The notes under the pieces were generated by a model that was not told the DNA's origin, did no database searches, and was given only the letters and a program-made list of their open reading frames with translations. A stretch of DNA of 11,700 bases from Syntrophomonadaceae bacterium (GTDB lineage: Bacteria; Bacillota; Dethiobacteria; PWVN01). Made by a program: the position numbers and the translations under genes. How positions within the stretch are numbered: position 1 is the stretch's first letter; each line of letters begins with the position of its first letter. The stretch spans positions 1 through 11,700 of the forward strand of contig PWVN01000162.1 of assembly GCA_003561835.1 (NCBI GenBank), written 5' to 3'. This document shows, in pieces, positions 1 to 7,162 of this stretch.

Positions 1-843
1 AGCCGGGAGGTGAAAGCGGAGGACACGGTGGTCAAGGTGGGGGGCCTGGCCCTGGGAGGCCCGGAACTGGTGGTCATGGCCGGCCCCTGCGCGGTGGAAA
101 GCGAGGAGCAGTTGATGCGCACAGCCCGTCATGTCCGGCGAGCGGGGGCCCGCATTCTCAGGGGCGGCGCCTTCAAGCCCCGCAGTTCCCCATACAGCTT
201 CCAGGGGCTGGCCGAGGCGGGGCTGAAGATGCTGGCCAACGCCAGGAAAGAAACGGGGCTCCTCATCGTTACGGAGGCGGTGAACCCTACCGATGTGGAG
301 GTGGTCAGCCGGTATGCGGATATCATTCAGATCGGCGCCCGGAACATGCAGAACTTTTCCCTCCTGCGGGAGGCAGGGGAATCCGGCCTGCCGGTGCTGT
401 TGAAGCGGGGCTTTGCCGCCACCGTGGAGGAATGGTTGATGGCCGCCGAATACATCCTGGCCACCGGGAATTACCAGGTCATTCTCTGCGAGCGGGGCAT
501 CAAGACCTTTGAAACCGCCACCCGGGCCACCCTGGATGTCAGCTCCATCCCCCTGGTGAAGAGGTTGAGCCACCTCCCGGTCCTGGCAGACCCCAGCCAC
601 AGCGGCGGCGACTGGCGCCTGGTGCCCGCTCTGTCCAAGGCCGCCCTGGCAGCCGGGGCGGACGGGCTTATCGTGGAGGTGCACTGTGACCCCTCCAGGG
701 CCCTCTGCGACGGGCCCCAGTCCCTGACCCCGGCGAACTTCCACCACCTCATGGAAGAGCTCTCCCTACTCTCCGCAGCCCTGGGAAGGACTCTCTCCTC
801 TCCGGAGTACCCTGCAGCAGCCGCAGGAGGTGAAGGGCAATGA
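1..843 (+). CDS. aroF: 3-deoxy-7-phosphoheptulonate (DAHP) synthase, class I beta, 5' partial
   Basis: Cytosolic enzyme condensing phosphoenolpyruvate and erythrose 4-phosphate to DAHP, the entry to the shikimate pathway. Visible motifs are AGPCAVES (metal-ligand Cys at about codon 30), RGGAFKPRSSPYSFQG, IGARNMQNF, LLKRG, CERGIKTFE, DPSHSGG (His, about codon 200), EVH (Glu, about 226) and CDGPQSL (Asp, about 237). These make a complete TIM-barrel active site. The GTG at 10 could be read as a start, but the frame is open to base 1, and the preceding codons (Ser-Arg-Glu) continue the SRE..EDTV stretch that in this family (for example Thermotoga) links an N-terminal ferredoxin-like regulatory domain to the barrel. 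I therefore treat the gene as cut by the window edge, with that roughly 70-residue domain lying upstream. The stop overlaps the pheA start (ATGA), which implies one transcript and translational coupling. Function is secure; the true start is not visible. Confidence 0.93.
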   Translation, partial: SREVKAEDTVVKVGGLALGGPELVVMAGPCAVESEEQLMRTARHVRRAGARILRGGAFKPRSSPYSFQGLAEAGLKMLANARKETGLLIVTEAVNPTDVEVVSRYADIIQIGARNMQNFSLLREAGESGLPVLLKRGFAATVEEWLMAAEYILATGNYQVILCERGIKTFETATRATLDVSSIPLVKRLSHLPVLADPSHSGGDWRLVPALSKAALAAGADGLIVEVHCDPSRALCDGPQSLTPANFHHLMEELSLLSAALGRTLSSPEYPAAAAGGEGQ

Positions 844-1676
844 CAGCGGTTATCGGTTACCTGGGGCCCCCGGGAACCTTTTGCGGTGAGGCGGCCCACA
901 CATGGGCAAAGTCGCAAGAGAAACCCTCCCTGGTCCCCCTGCCGAGCCTGGAGGAGGTGGTGGCTTCGGTGGAGCGGGGCAGGGCCGCCTTCGGCGTTGT
1001 ACCCCTGGAAAACTCCCGGGAAGGGTCTGTGGGGCTGACCCTGGACCTGCTGGCGGAGGCCCGGGGCATCCACATCTGCGGAGAGGTCATCCTCCCGGTG
1101 GCCCATTACCTCTTTGCCCCGCCGGGCATCGGGGCGGGAGATTTGACGGAAATCCATTCCCACCCCCAGGCCCTGGCCCAAAGCCGCCCCTTCATCCGGC
1201 AGCATTTCCCCGGGGTTAAGGAGGTCCCTCAGTTGAGCACAGCGGAAGCCGTTGCCGGGGTGGCGAGGCAGGGAGGGCCGCGGGGGGCTCTGGGGGCCAG
1301 GGGGAGCGGCGGCCTCTACGGCTTGCAGCTGTTGATGCCCGTAGCATGCGGGAAGGCAGGCAGCAACAAAACCCGCTTCGTCGTCCTGGGCAAAAAAGAT
1401 GCCCCGCCCACAGGCAGGGACAGGACTTCCCTCCTCTTTACGGTGGAGGCCGGCCCCGGCAGGCTTTACCGCATCCTGGAGCTCTTTGCCTTGGAGGAAA
1501 TTGACCTGTCGAAGATTGAATCCCGCCCCACCAAAAAGGAACTGGGAGAATACATCTTCTTTCTGGATTTTATCGGCCACCGGCTGGAAACCAGGGCCGC
1601 TGCCGTCCTCGCCGAGATGGCCGGGAGGGTGCCCTATGTGAAGGTCCTGGGGTCCTACCCCAGAGGCCGGGTTTGA
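840..1676 (+). CDS. pheA: Prephenate dehydratase with C-terminal ACT domain
   Basis: Converts prephenate to phenylpyruvate, the committed step to phenylalanine. The 278-residue length is normal for a monofunctional enzyme without chorismate mutase. The catalytic part (about 1-185) shows GPPGTF (9-14), VPLENSREGSV (54-64), SHPQALAQ (107-114), STAEAV (133-138) and the catalytic NKTRF (176-180, Thr178). The ACT domain (about 195-275) keeps ESRP (227-230), part of the phenylalanine-binding signature. The other half, usually PGAL, reads PGRL (206-209), and the usual Ser or Thr after GTF is Cys15. AGGAGGTG at 825-832 sits seven bases before the ATG at 840, which overlaps the aroF stop. The last codons lie inside the first copy of an 80-bp tandem duplication, but the C-terminus (VKVLGSYPRGRV) looks complete. 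It is probably feedback-inhibited by phenylalanine. Confidence 0.95.
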   Translation: MTAVIGYLGPPGTFCGEAAHTWAKSQEKPSLVPLPSLEEVVASVERGRAAFGVVPLENSREGSVGLTLDLLAEARGIHICGEVILPVAHYLFAPPGIGAGDLTEIHSHPQALAQSRPFIRQHFPGVKEVPQLSTAEAVAGVARQGGPRGALGARGSGGLYGLQLLMPVACGKAGSNKTRFVVLGKKDAPPTGRDRTSLLFTVEAGPGRLYRILELFALEEIDLSKIESRPTKKELGEYIFFLDFIGHRLETRAAAVLAEMAGRVPYVKVLGSYPRGRV

Positions 1677-1815
1677 GAAAGGCCAAGGAGAAAGGGAGAA
1701 CGATAAAGTGGGACAAGGTCCCTGTCCCCCTGTCCTACCCCAGAGGCCGGGTTTGAGAAAGGCCAAGGAGAAAGGGAGAACGATAAAGTGGGACAAGGTC
1801 CCTGTCCCCCTGTCC
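1652..1815 (+). repeat. 80-bp perfect tandem duplication spanning the pheA stop
   Basis: Bases 1652-1735 are identical to 1732-1815 (84 matching positions at a period of 80, so the overlap is the 4-bp GTCC shared at each end). Copy 1 includes the last codons and TGA of pheA. Copy 2 repeats those codons without a reading frame, then the spacer and a REP-like hairpin. Perfect identity suggests a recent event. GTCC at 1652 and at 1812 is the likely microhomology used for slippage or unequal exchange. Confidence 0.97.
1708..1738. repeat. REP-like hairpin, copy 1 (imperfect)
   Basis: GTGGGACA (1708-1715) faces TGTCCTAC (1731-1738) across 15 bases, an 8-bp inverted repeat with one mismatch. The mismatch arises because the right end was replaced at the duplication junction by pheA-derived sequence. 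There is also a nested GGACA/TGTCC pairing (1711-1715 with 1723-1727). Confidence 0.7.
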
Positions 1816-1818
1816 CAC
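1788..1818. repeat. REP-like hairpin, copy 2 (perfect)
   Basis: GTGGGACA (1788-1795) and TGTCCCAC (1811-1818) form a perfect 8-bp inverted repeat around a C-rich 15-base loop. No T-run follows on either strand, so it is not a standard intrinsic terminator. GGGACA/TGTCCC palindromes of this style resemble REP elements mobilised by RAYT (IS200/IS605-like) transposases. That family link is from memory of such elements. No transposase is in the window. Confidence 0.65.
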
Positions 1819-1891
1819 ATTAAAAAAGGAATTTGGGCCTGGCGCAGCGAATAGAAGTCTAGATTTACCCCTCCCCCGGGCAAACTAATAG

Positions 1892-3199
1892 GTGGCAAAA
1901 AGACAGGGAGTGATGGTTTTGAACAGGCAGGAAGAGAAGGGGATTTCTCAGCAAATCTGGGATTTCCTAAGTTCCATGCGGGTGGGGATCGGGCTGCTTC
2001 TGGCCCTGACCGTCATGTCCCTTTACGCAGCAACCTTCCTGGAGCATGGGGAAGCCATGGAAAGGGTGTACACGTCCTGGTGGTTTATGGGGACCTTGGC
2101 CGTGACGGCCGCCAGCCTGCTGGTCTGCAGCATCAACCGTTTTCCCGGCATAATGAAGAGAGTTCACGTCCTCAAGACGGATGCCAGTCCGGGCTGGCTC
2201 GACTCCCTGGAAAACAGGGCGGAGATTGCCGCCGCCAAAAGGCCTGAAGTGCTGGCAGAAGCACTGAAAAAGAAGGGTTTCCGGACGGGTATCTCCTTTG
2301 ATGACGGAAAATATCTGATCAGCGCCGATAAGGGGCGCTTCGGGTACCTGGGGTCCCTGGTCACCCACATCAGTCTCGTCCTGATCCTGGCGGCGGGGTT
2401 TTACGGGGTGGTGGCCGGCGACGAAGGCGGGGCCGCCGGGTTTGCCGGCCGGCTCATCGAACTACCCCAGTACGGCTTTGATGTGCGAATCGACGACTTT
2501 ACCATCGCCTACAGGGACGACAGGAGCGTTGAGCAGTACTACAGCACCCTGACGGTCATAGAAAACGGGATCGAAGTGAAGCAGGAGACCATCTTTGTCA
2601 ACAGGCCCCTGAGGCACCGGGGCGTAAACTTCTATCAATCCACCTACGGCTGGGGGGTAGATGTGGTTTTCACCAATACCGTCACCGGCGAAGGGGAAGA
2701 GATGCTGCTGACCGACGGGCAGCGGGGTTTTTATCACCCCCTGGGGATTTATGTGAACGTGCTGCGCTTCTTCCCCGATTTCACCATGACCCAGGGCGGC
2801 ATGCCCACCACCCGGTCCGTCTATCCGGCCAACCCGGGAGTCGTGTTCCAGTTCCAGGACCATCACGGCCAGGTTATCGGAGAGCAGTTCTACATCGAGC
2901 CCATCGGCAGGGAGATCGATCTGGTGGACGGCTTTACCATGGAATTCGCAGGTTACAGGAACTACACCGGCTTGCAGATCATCAAGCAGCCGGGGAAACC
3001 CCTGGCCCTCTTCGCCTCCATCCTCCTGATTGTGGGGTTATTCCTCTGTTTTTATATATACCCCCGCAGGATCTGGGTCCGGCAGGGGGAAGACGGAGTT
3101 GCCCTGGTGGCGGGCACCAGCTACCGCAACAAAGTCGGCTTCGGCCTGGAGTTTGAGCAAATCACGGAGAAGTTGAAAACAGTCGGAGGTGGTCAGTGA
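1892..3199 (+). CDS. resB: Cytochrome c biogenesis protein ResB (System II)
   Basis: Membrane subunit of the System II cytochrome c synthetase, which with ResC/CcsA delivers haem to apocytochromes c outside the membrane. Family features seen are an N-terminal pair of membrane segments (about 31-50 and 62-82), a third (about 151-176, with His159 in a VTHISL context), a long extracytoplasmic domain (about 177-370), and a final membrane segment (about 373-398) ending in YPRRIWV. The length of 435 residues is normal. The start is uncertain. GTG 1892 gives the longest form but has a poor ribosome binding site. GTG 1910 and ATG 1913 sit too close to AGGGAG (1905-1910). TTG 1919 is eight bases after that site and gives MNRQEEKG, a plausible true N-terminus. 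The gene follows the duplicated REP-like region and overlaps resC at TGATG. Confidence 0.93.
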   Translation: MAKRQGVMVLNRQEEKGISQQIWDFLSSMRVGIGLLLALTVMSLYAATFLEHGEAMERVYTSWWFMGTLAVTAASLLVCSINRFPGIMKRVHVLKTDASPGWLDSLENRAEIAAAKRPEVLAEALKKKGFRTGISFDDGKYLISADKGRFGYLGSLVTHISLVLILAAGFYGVVAGDEGGAAGFAGRLIELPQYGFDVRIDDFTIAYRDDRSVEQYYSTLTVIENGIEVKQETIFVNRPLRHRGVNFYQSTYGWGVDVVFTNTVTGEGEEMLLTDGQRGFYHPLGIYVNVLRFFPDFTMTQGGMPTTRSVYPANPGVVFQFQDHHGQVIGEQFYIEPIGREIDLVDGFTMEFAGYRNYTGLQIIKQPGKPLALFASILLIVGLFLCFYIYPRRIWVRQGEDGVALVAGTSYRNKVGFGLEFEQITEKLKTVGGGQ

Positions 3200-4035
3200 T
3201 GGACCCGGTATTCTCGGAGCAGGCTTTCTTTGTTTCGACCTTTGCCCTTTATATCCTGGCAGCAATTTTTTATGTCTATTACTTTACTTCCGGGAAGAAT
3301 AGCGCCGGGAAGCGGGCAACTTACATTGCCGCGGCCGGTCTTTTTACCCACACTGCAGCCATCGTACTGAGAACCGTGGAGGCCCAGCGGGCCCCCCTGA
3401 GCAACCAGTACGAGTTCGCCAGCGTCTTCGCCTTTGGAATCGTCCTCTGCTACATCATCCTGGAGCAGAGGTACAGGGCCCGGTACCAGGTGTTCGGGGC
3501 CTTCGTCATGCCCTTTGCCATCATCGTCATGGCCTATGCCGCCACCCTGCCCAGGGATATTAGGCCCCTCATGCCCGCCCTCCAGAGCTGGTGGTTGAAA
3601 TTCCATGTGGGTACGGCCATCTTCGCCTACGGATCCTTTGCCATAGCCTGCGGCCTGGCCTTCATGTACCTGTACCGCGCCCGCAGGGAAGAATCGGGGC
3701 AGCTGGGCTTTGTGGCGGGGAAGTTCCCGTCCCTGGCCGTTATAGACGACTTCATCTACAAGACCGTCGCCTTCGGGTTTTTGTTCCAGACCCTGGTCAT
3801 CGTGACGGGGGCCGTGTGGGCGGAACAGGCCTGGGGAAGGTACTGGGGCTGGGACCCCAAGGAAACCTGGTCTTTGATCACCTGGTTCATCTACGCCATC
3901 TACCTGCATGCCCGGTTCACCCGGGGCTGGGGAGGGAAAAAGGCCGCCTGGTTCGCCATCCTGGGCTTTGCCTGCGTCCTTTTCACCTATATCGGCGTCA
4001 ATGTGCTGCTGCCGGGACTGCACAGCTATCGTTAG
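3199..4035 (+). CDS. resC: Cytochrome c biogenesis protein ResC/CcsA (haem-handling subunit)
   Basis: Polytopic membrane protein of the haem-handling family, partner of ResB; it is also named CcsA or CcsB depending on the database. The haem-binding tryptophan-rich motif is complete: WGRYWGWDPKETW at about 212-224, followed by SLITW. Conserved histidines are visible at 51 (THTAAIVLR), 136 (KFHVGT), 237 (LHAR) and 275 (LPGLHSY). About eight hydrophobic segments span the 278 residues. I chose ATG 3199 over GTG 3196 because GGAGGT (3185-3190) lies eight bases before it. The ATG overlaps the resB stop by one base, so the two subunits are probably translated in a coupled way. It ends 15 bp from the convergent CotH gene. 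Confidence 0.95.
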   Translation: MDPVFSEQAFFVSTFALYILAAIFYVYYFTSGKNSAGKRATYIAAAGLFTHTAAIVLRTVEAQRAPLSNQYEFASVFAFGIVLCYIILEQRYRARYQVFGAFVMPFAIIVMAYAATLPRDIRPLMPALQSWWLKFHVGTAIFAYGSFAIACGLAFMYLYRARREESGQLGFVAGKFPSLAVIDDFIYKTVAFGFLFQTLVIVTGAVWAEQAWGRYWGWDPKETWSLITWFIYAIYLHARFTRGWGGKKAAWFAILGFACVLFTYIGVNVLLPGLHSYR

Positions 4036-4050
4036 GTAACTGCCAGCAGG

Positions 4051-7000
4051 TCAGTTGTACGCATAAAAGATCTTCATCTCATCGCTGCTCAATTTGAAGT
4101 AATTTTTGATGTAGCGCAGCAGGTAGGCATGGCGGCGTTCGGCAAAGGTGCGCAGCACATCCACCTCGGAGTTCCACCTGCTCATGCTCCCCCCCCATCT
4201 TTCCAGCTGCCGCGGCATTTCCGGTTCGATGTTTGCCACCAGTTCGTCGATGAGGGTGAGGACCCGCCCGGTTTCGAAGGTGTAGTTGAGGTGATAGGCC
4301 AACCTCTCGATGAAGAGGTCGCGAAAATCCGGATTCTTCAGCAGGTTCGTCATGATGACGGTGCTGAGATTGCGGCCGTAGCCCGTCCCCGCCGGGTTGG
4401 TCACGAAGCGCAGGGTGTTGTGGTCGTAGTTGTTGACCCAGAAGGCCCAGTCCAGGTCGAAGGTGATCCAGCGCCACCGGCCCTCCTCGCTCTGCTCCCG
4501 CCAGAAGCGGATGTTGGCCGAATCCGTCTGGGCGAAATAGATCTGGGCCACCCAGTAATCGATGTAGTTCTGGACATCCATCTGGGTCTGGATGTACTCG
4601 TAGTTCTCGGCCCGGGACATGTCCCGGGCCCGGATAAAGTTTCGCATCTGTACGTAGTGGCTGTTGTAGCCGGCCCGGACCCAGCCGTTCCCCTGGAGAA
4701 TGTCCAACTTATCGGCGTCCACCCCGTGGTTGTAGGCAAGAAAATGCTCGTTGATCCTCTCCCGGATGTTGTATATGCCCCAGTACTCCCCGTTGATGTA
4801 GAGGACGGCCTGGCGGTGGGCCTGGTAATCCAGGCCGGTGCCCGCCAGCAGGGTGGTCATGAAGATGTCCCGGATCTTGGTATACCGGAAGTCCTGACCC
4901 GAGGTTCGCAGGGTCAGGGCTTTGTTGGTCAGGGGCTTCTCCGGGTAAAAATCGGGGAAGAAGGGGTAGGTAAACTCGTTGTACCCGTAGATGTTGCGGG
5001 CGTAAACGTTGAAGGACTTCTGGGGGTCGGCCCGGCTGTAGGCCCCGGCGATGCGCAGGCCCATATCGAAGCTGAAGCCCAGCCGGCCGGTTTCCTCGTA
5101 AAGCTCCAGGTGGATGGGGACTTCGGTGCTCTTCCAGAAATTGGCCCCCTTGTGGGGGAAGGTGCTGGAGGCCCCCCGGCCCCGCATATAGATGCCGTGG
5201 ACGGGGTCAAACATGCCATCGGGGTCCGTCAGGATGGACAGCACCGGCAGGGTGTGCTCTTCGCCGATAAAATAGGTGCGGTTGACGGTGGTGCTGGGCA
5301 GCCTGCCCTCCTGGTAGGCCCGGGCCCTGAGGACGGTGGTTTTGGCGATCTCAATGGGGCCCGTGTAGTGGGTCCCCTCCTGGTAGGAGGGGGGACGCAG
5401 GCTGGTGGAGCCGGTAATCCGCAGGGGCCGGGTCAAGCGGGATAATTCAGCGAAGGGCTCGCTGCCGTTTAAGGTATAGTGAAGGGCAGCGCCGGCAGAG
5501 GAGGCTTCCAGGGTCACCCGGATGGGGCCGGGGTAAAACCCCCCCGGATGGGAAACCGCCGGGGGAGGAGCATACCCCGTGTAGTTTTCCGAGGAATTGG
5601 GCCCTGCGGGAGTGGAACTGAGGAAGAGGCGGCGGCTGTCGCTGTTCCCGTCGGGGTACCTGCCGATGGAAACGTCGGGGGAGAGCTGTCCCGTGGGCAG
5701 CCGGTCGATGACGATGCCGGAAGGGTGGCAGAGCAGGATGGTCTCCCCGGTGCCCTGGATCTGATAATTCGTATGCAGGTTCCCCTTTTCCGGGTTTCGC
5801 CGGTCCTTGCGGGAAGCGAAGACCAGCAGGTACTCCCCGGGCTCTATGGTAACATCGGGAAACTTCCAGCGGAAGGGGTCGTCTTCCCTGTCGGAGAGGC
5901 CGAAGCCTTCCAGGCGGATGGGGCCTTCCGAGGAGTTGTAGAGCTCGACCCAGTCAGAGTAATCCCCGTCCTCGTCGGCGATGGCCGTCAGGTTCTCCGC
6001 CATGACCTCATTGATGTGCAGCTTCCCTTTCTCGACAGGGCCGGAGCCGGCCAGGGACTCGAAGCCGTGGGTGTAATTGGCCTCCCCCGGCGTGGGGCGG
6101 GTAAAATAGAGCCAGGTGCCAGGATCCCCCGGGTCCCGTCCGAAGGAGATATCGGTATACTGGTCCCGGATGGGAATCAGGTCGATGACCCGGCCATCGG
6201 GGGTTTTAAAGACCAGTTCGTCATCTCTGTCGTTCAAGCCGAAGTCCGTGTGCAGGTATTCACCCTCCGGATCCAGGCGGTTTTTCCCGGAAGCAAAGAC
6301 CACCAGGTACTCCCCCGGCTGGATCGTTACCTCCGGGAACCTCCATTTGTAGGGGTTGCTTTTTTTGTCCGACAGCCAGAAGTTCTCTAGGCTGATGGCT
6401 TCTATCCCGGAATTGTAAAACTCGATCCATTCGGGCAGGTCCCCGTCTTCGTCCATCAGGGATGTCCGGTTGGTGACGAGAAACTCGTTGATGTAGACGG
6501 GGAAGCCTCCCGCCAGGGGGGGCAGGTCCAGGACGGCGTCGTGGGGCCGGGTGTTATTGGGCCCTCCCGGGGTGGGGTCCAGAAAGAAGGCCCATTCCTC
6601 TTCTCCCGGCCCAAGGCGGCCGTAGGAAACGTTGGCCGGCAGCTTCTCCTCAAAGGAAACCTCATCCAGGATTTCCCCGTCGGGCCGGCCCAGAACCAGC
6701 GAATCACCCTGCCGGTTGAGGCGGAAGTTGGTGTGCAGGTGCTCCCCTTCCGGGTCCCGACGGTCCTTCCCCGAGGCAAAGACCACCAGGTACTCCCCGG
6801 GTTCTAAAACCACCGGCGGGAAAACCCACTTCAGGGCGGCCGGGGGACCGTCGGAAAGCCAGTAACCCTCCAGGTTCACGGGTTCTCCGCCGGGGTTGTG
6901 CAGCTCAATCCAGTCGGCATAATCCCCGTCCTCATCCTCCAGGACAAAGCGGTTGCTGGCCATAAACTCACTGATCAACAGGGTTTTTTCCTCCTCTGCC

Positions 7001-7107
7001 GGTCCCCTGGCGAAGATCAGGACCACCAGGACGGCCAGGAGAAGGGCCAAACCCAGCATCACCGGAAAAAACACGGTCTTTTTTTCCGGTGCGTGAAAGA
7101 GATTCAT
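4051..7107 (-). CDS. Secreted or membrane-anchored protein: three lamin-tail domains, chitobiase-like C-terminal domain and CotH kinase domain
   Basis: Residues counted from ATG 7107 (1018 aa). One hydrophobic segment (about 11-33), positively charged before it, looks like an uncleaved signal-anchor with the rest outside the cell. Three lamin-tail domains follow (about 43-188, 204-345, 361-505). Each has the pattern I(S/N)E, then DEDGD..(D/E)W(I/V)E, then PGEYL(V/L)VFAS, LHT and SFGR-type turns. Residues 516-613 match a chitobiase C-terminal-like fold (YPGPIRVTL, ALHYTLNGSEP, TTVLRARAY). Residues about 615-1003 are a CotH domain: MRGRG, QKSFNVYAR (Lys697), TKIRDIF, YINGEYWGIYNIRERI and WRWITFDLDWAFW, whose Asp884 and Asp886 are the probable metal-binding residues. 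CotH proteins are atypical protein kinases, first known from spore coats. The substrate here is unknown. I prefer ATG 7107 to ATG 7128 because a G-rich site (7116-7121) lies eight bases upstream of it. An 8-C tract occurs near the 3' end (4189-4196). Confidence 0.9.
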   Translation of the reverse strand: MNLFHAPEKKTVFFPVMLGLALLLAVLVVLIFARGPAEEEKTLLISEFMASNRFVLEDEDGDYADWIELHNPGGEPVNLEGYWLSDGPPAALKWVFPPVVLEPGEYLVVFASGKDRRDPEGEHLHTNFRLNRQGDSLVLGRPDGEILDEVSFEEKLPANVSYGRLGPGEEEWAFFLDPTPGGPNNTRPHDAVLDLPPLAGGFPVYINEFLVTNRTSLMDEDGDLPEWIEFYNSGIEAISLENFWLSDKKSNPYKWRFPEVTIQPGEYLVVFASGKNRLDPEGEYLHTDFGLNDRDDELVFKTPDGRVIDLIPIRDQYTDISFGRDPGDPGTWLYFTRPTPGEANYTHGFESLAGSGPVEKGKLHINEVMAENLTAIADEDGDYSDWVELYNSSEGPIRLEGFGLSDREDDPFRWKFPDVTIEPGEYLLVFASRKDRRNPEKGNLHTNYQIQGTGETILLCHPSGIVIDRLPTGQLSPDVSIGRYPDGNSDSRRLFLSSTPAGPNSSENYTGYAPPPAVSHPGGFYPGPIRVTLEASSAGAALHYTLNGSEPFAELSRLTRPLRITGSTSLRPPSYQEGTHYTGPIEIAKTTVLRARAYQEGRLPSTTVNRTYFIGEEHTLPVLSILTDPDGMFDPVHGIYMRGRGASSTFPHKGANFWKSTEVPIHLELYEETGRLGFSFDMGLRIAGAYSRADPQKSFNVYARNIYGYNEFTYPFFPDFYPEKPLTNKALTLRTSGQDFRYTKIRDIFMTTLLAGTGLDYQAHRQAVLYINGEYWGIYNIRERINEHFLAYNHGVDADKLDILQGNGWVRAGYNSHYVQMRNFIRARDMSRAENYEYIQTQMDVQNYIDYWVAQIYFAQTDSANIRFWREQSEEGRWRWITFDLDWAFWVNNYDHNTLRFVTNPAGTGYGRNLSTVIMTNLLKNPDFRDLFIERLAYHLNYTFETGRVLTLIDELVANIEPEMPRQLERWGGSMSRWNSEVDVLRTFAERRHAYLLRYIKNYFKLSSDEMKIFYAYN
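4609..4630. repeat. 22-bp perfect palindrome inside the CotH gene
   Basis: Each half reads GGCCCGGGACA and the two halves are exact reverse complements, centred between 4619 and 4620. It encodes the stretch ARDMSRA of the CotH domain. It contains two CCCGGG sites flanking ACATGT. Pairing stops at the next base on each side. Confidence 0.9.
5593..6981 (-). repeat. Three tandem lamin-tail domain (LTD) modules
   Basis: The modules map at about 6981-6544, 6498-6073 and 6027-5593, spaced about 160 codons apart. They keep recognisable DNA similarity: the strand complementary to GEYLVVFASGK recurs at about 5820, 6298 and 6780, the last two nearly identical. Divergence elsewhere shows an old domain duplication within the protein, not a recent tandem repeat. 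Confidence 0.8.
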
Positions 7108-7146
7108 CCGGTCTAACCCCCCAGGCATATAAAAAAATGGCGGGGT

Positions 7147-7162
7147 CCTTATTGGAATAAGG
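7147..7162. promoter_or_regulatory. Operator-like palindrome at the predicted CotH-gene transcription start
   Basis: CCTTATT (7147-7153) and AATAAGG (7156-7162) are perfect 7-bp inverted arms around two bases. The site begins directly downstream of the predicted -10 box of the CotH gene, so it would cover the start point of transcription. This is typical of a repressor operator. No regulator gene is nearby. Confidence 0.45.

Noticed and set aside
1652..1818. CRISPR array or minisatellite
   Set aside because: There are only two copies with an 80-bp unit and no spacer/repeat alternation. It is a simple tandem duplication.
471..1898. 475-codon open frame on the minus strand across aroF and pheA
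   Set aside because: It lies antisense to two well-recognised genes, is low-complexity and Pro/Gly-rich, and shows no family motif. High GC leaves few stop codons, and the 80-bp duplication lengthens the frame and repeats part of its sequence.
4036..4060. Bidirectional terminator between resC and the CotH gene
   Set aside because: Only a weak AACTG/CAGTT pairing is visible, without a T-run on either side.
4129..6390. Two long plus-strand frames (4129-5445 and 5479-6390) opposite the CotH gene
   Set aside because: They are rich in Gly, Val, Pro and Asp with no recognisable domain, and repeat wherever the LTD modules repeat. They are shadows of the real gene on the other strand.
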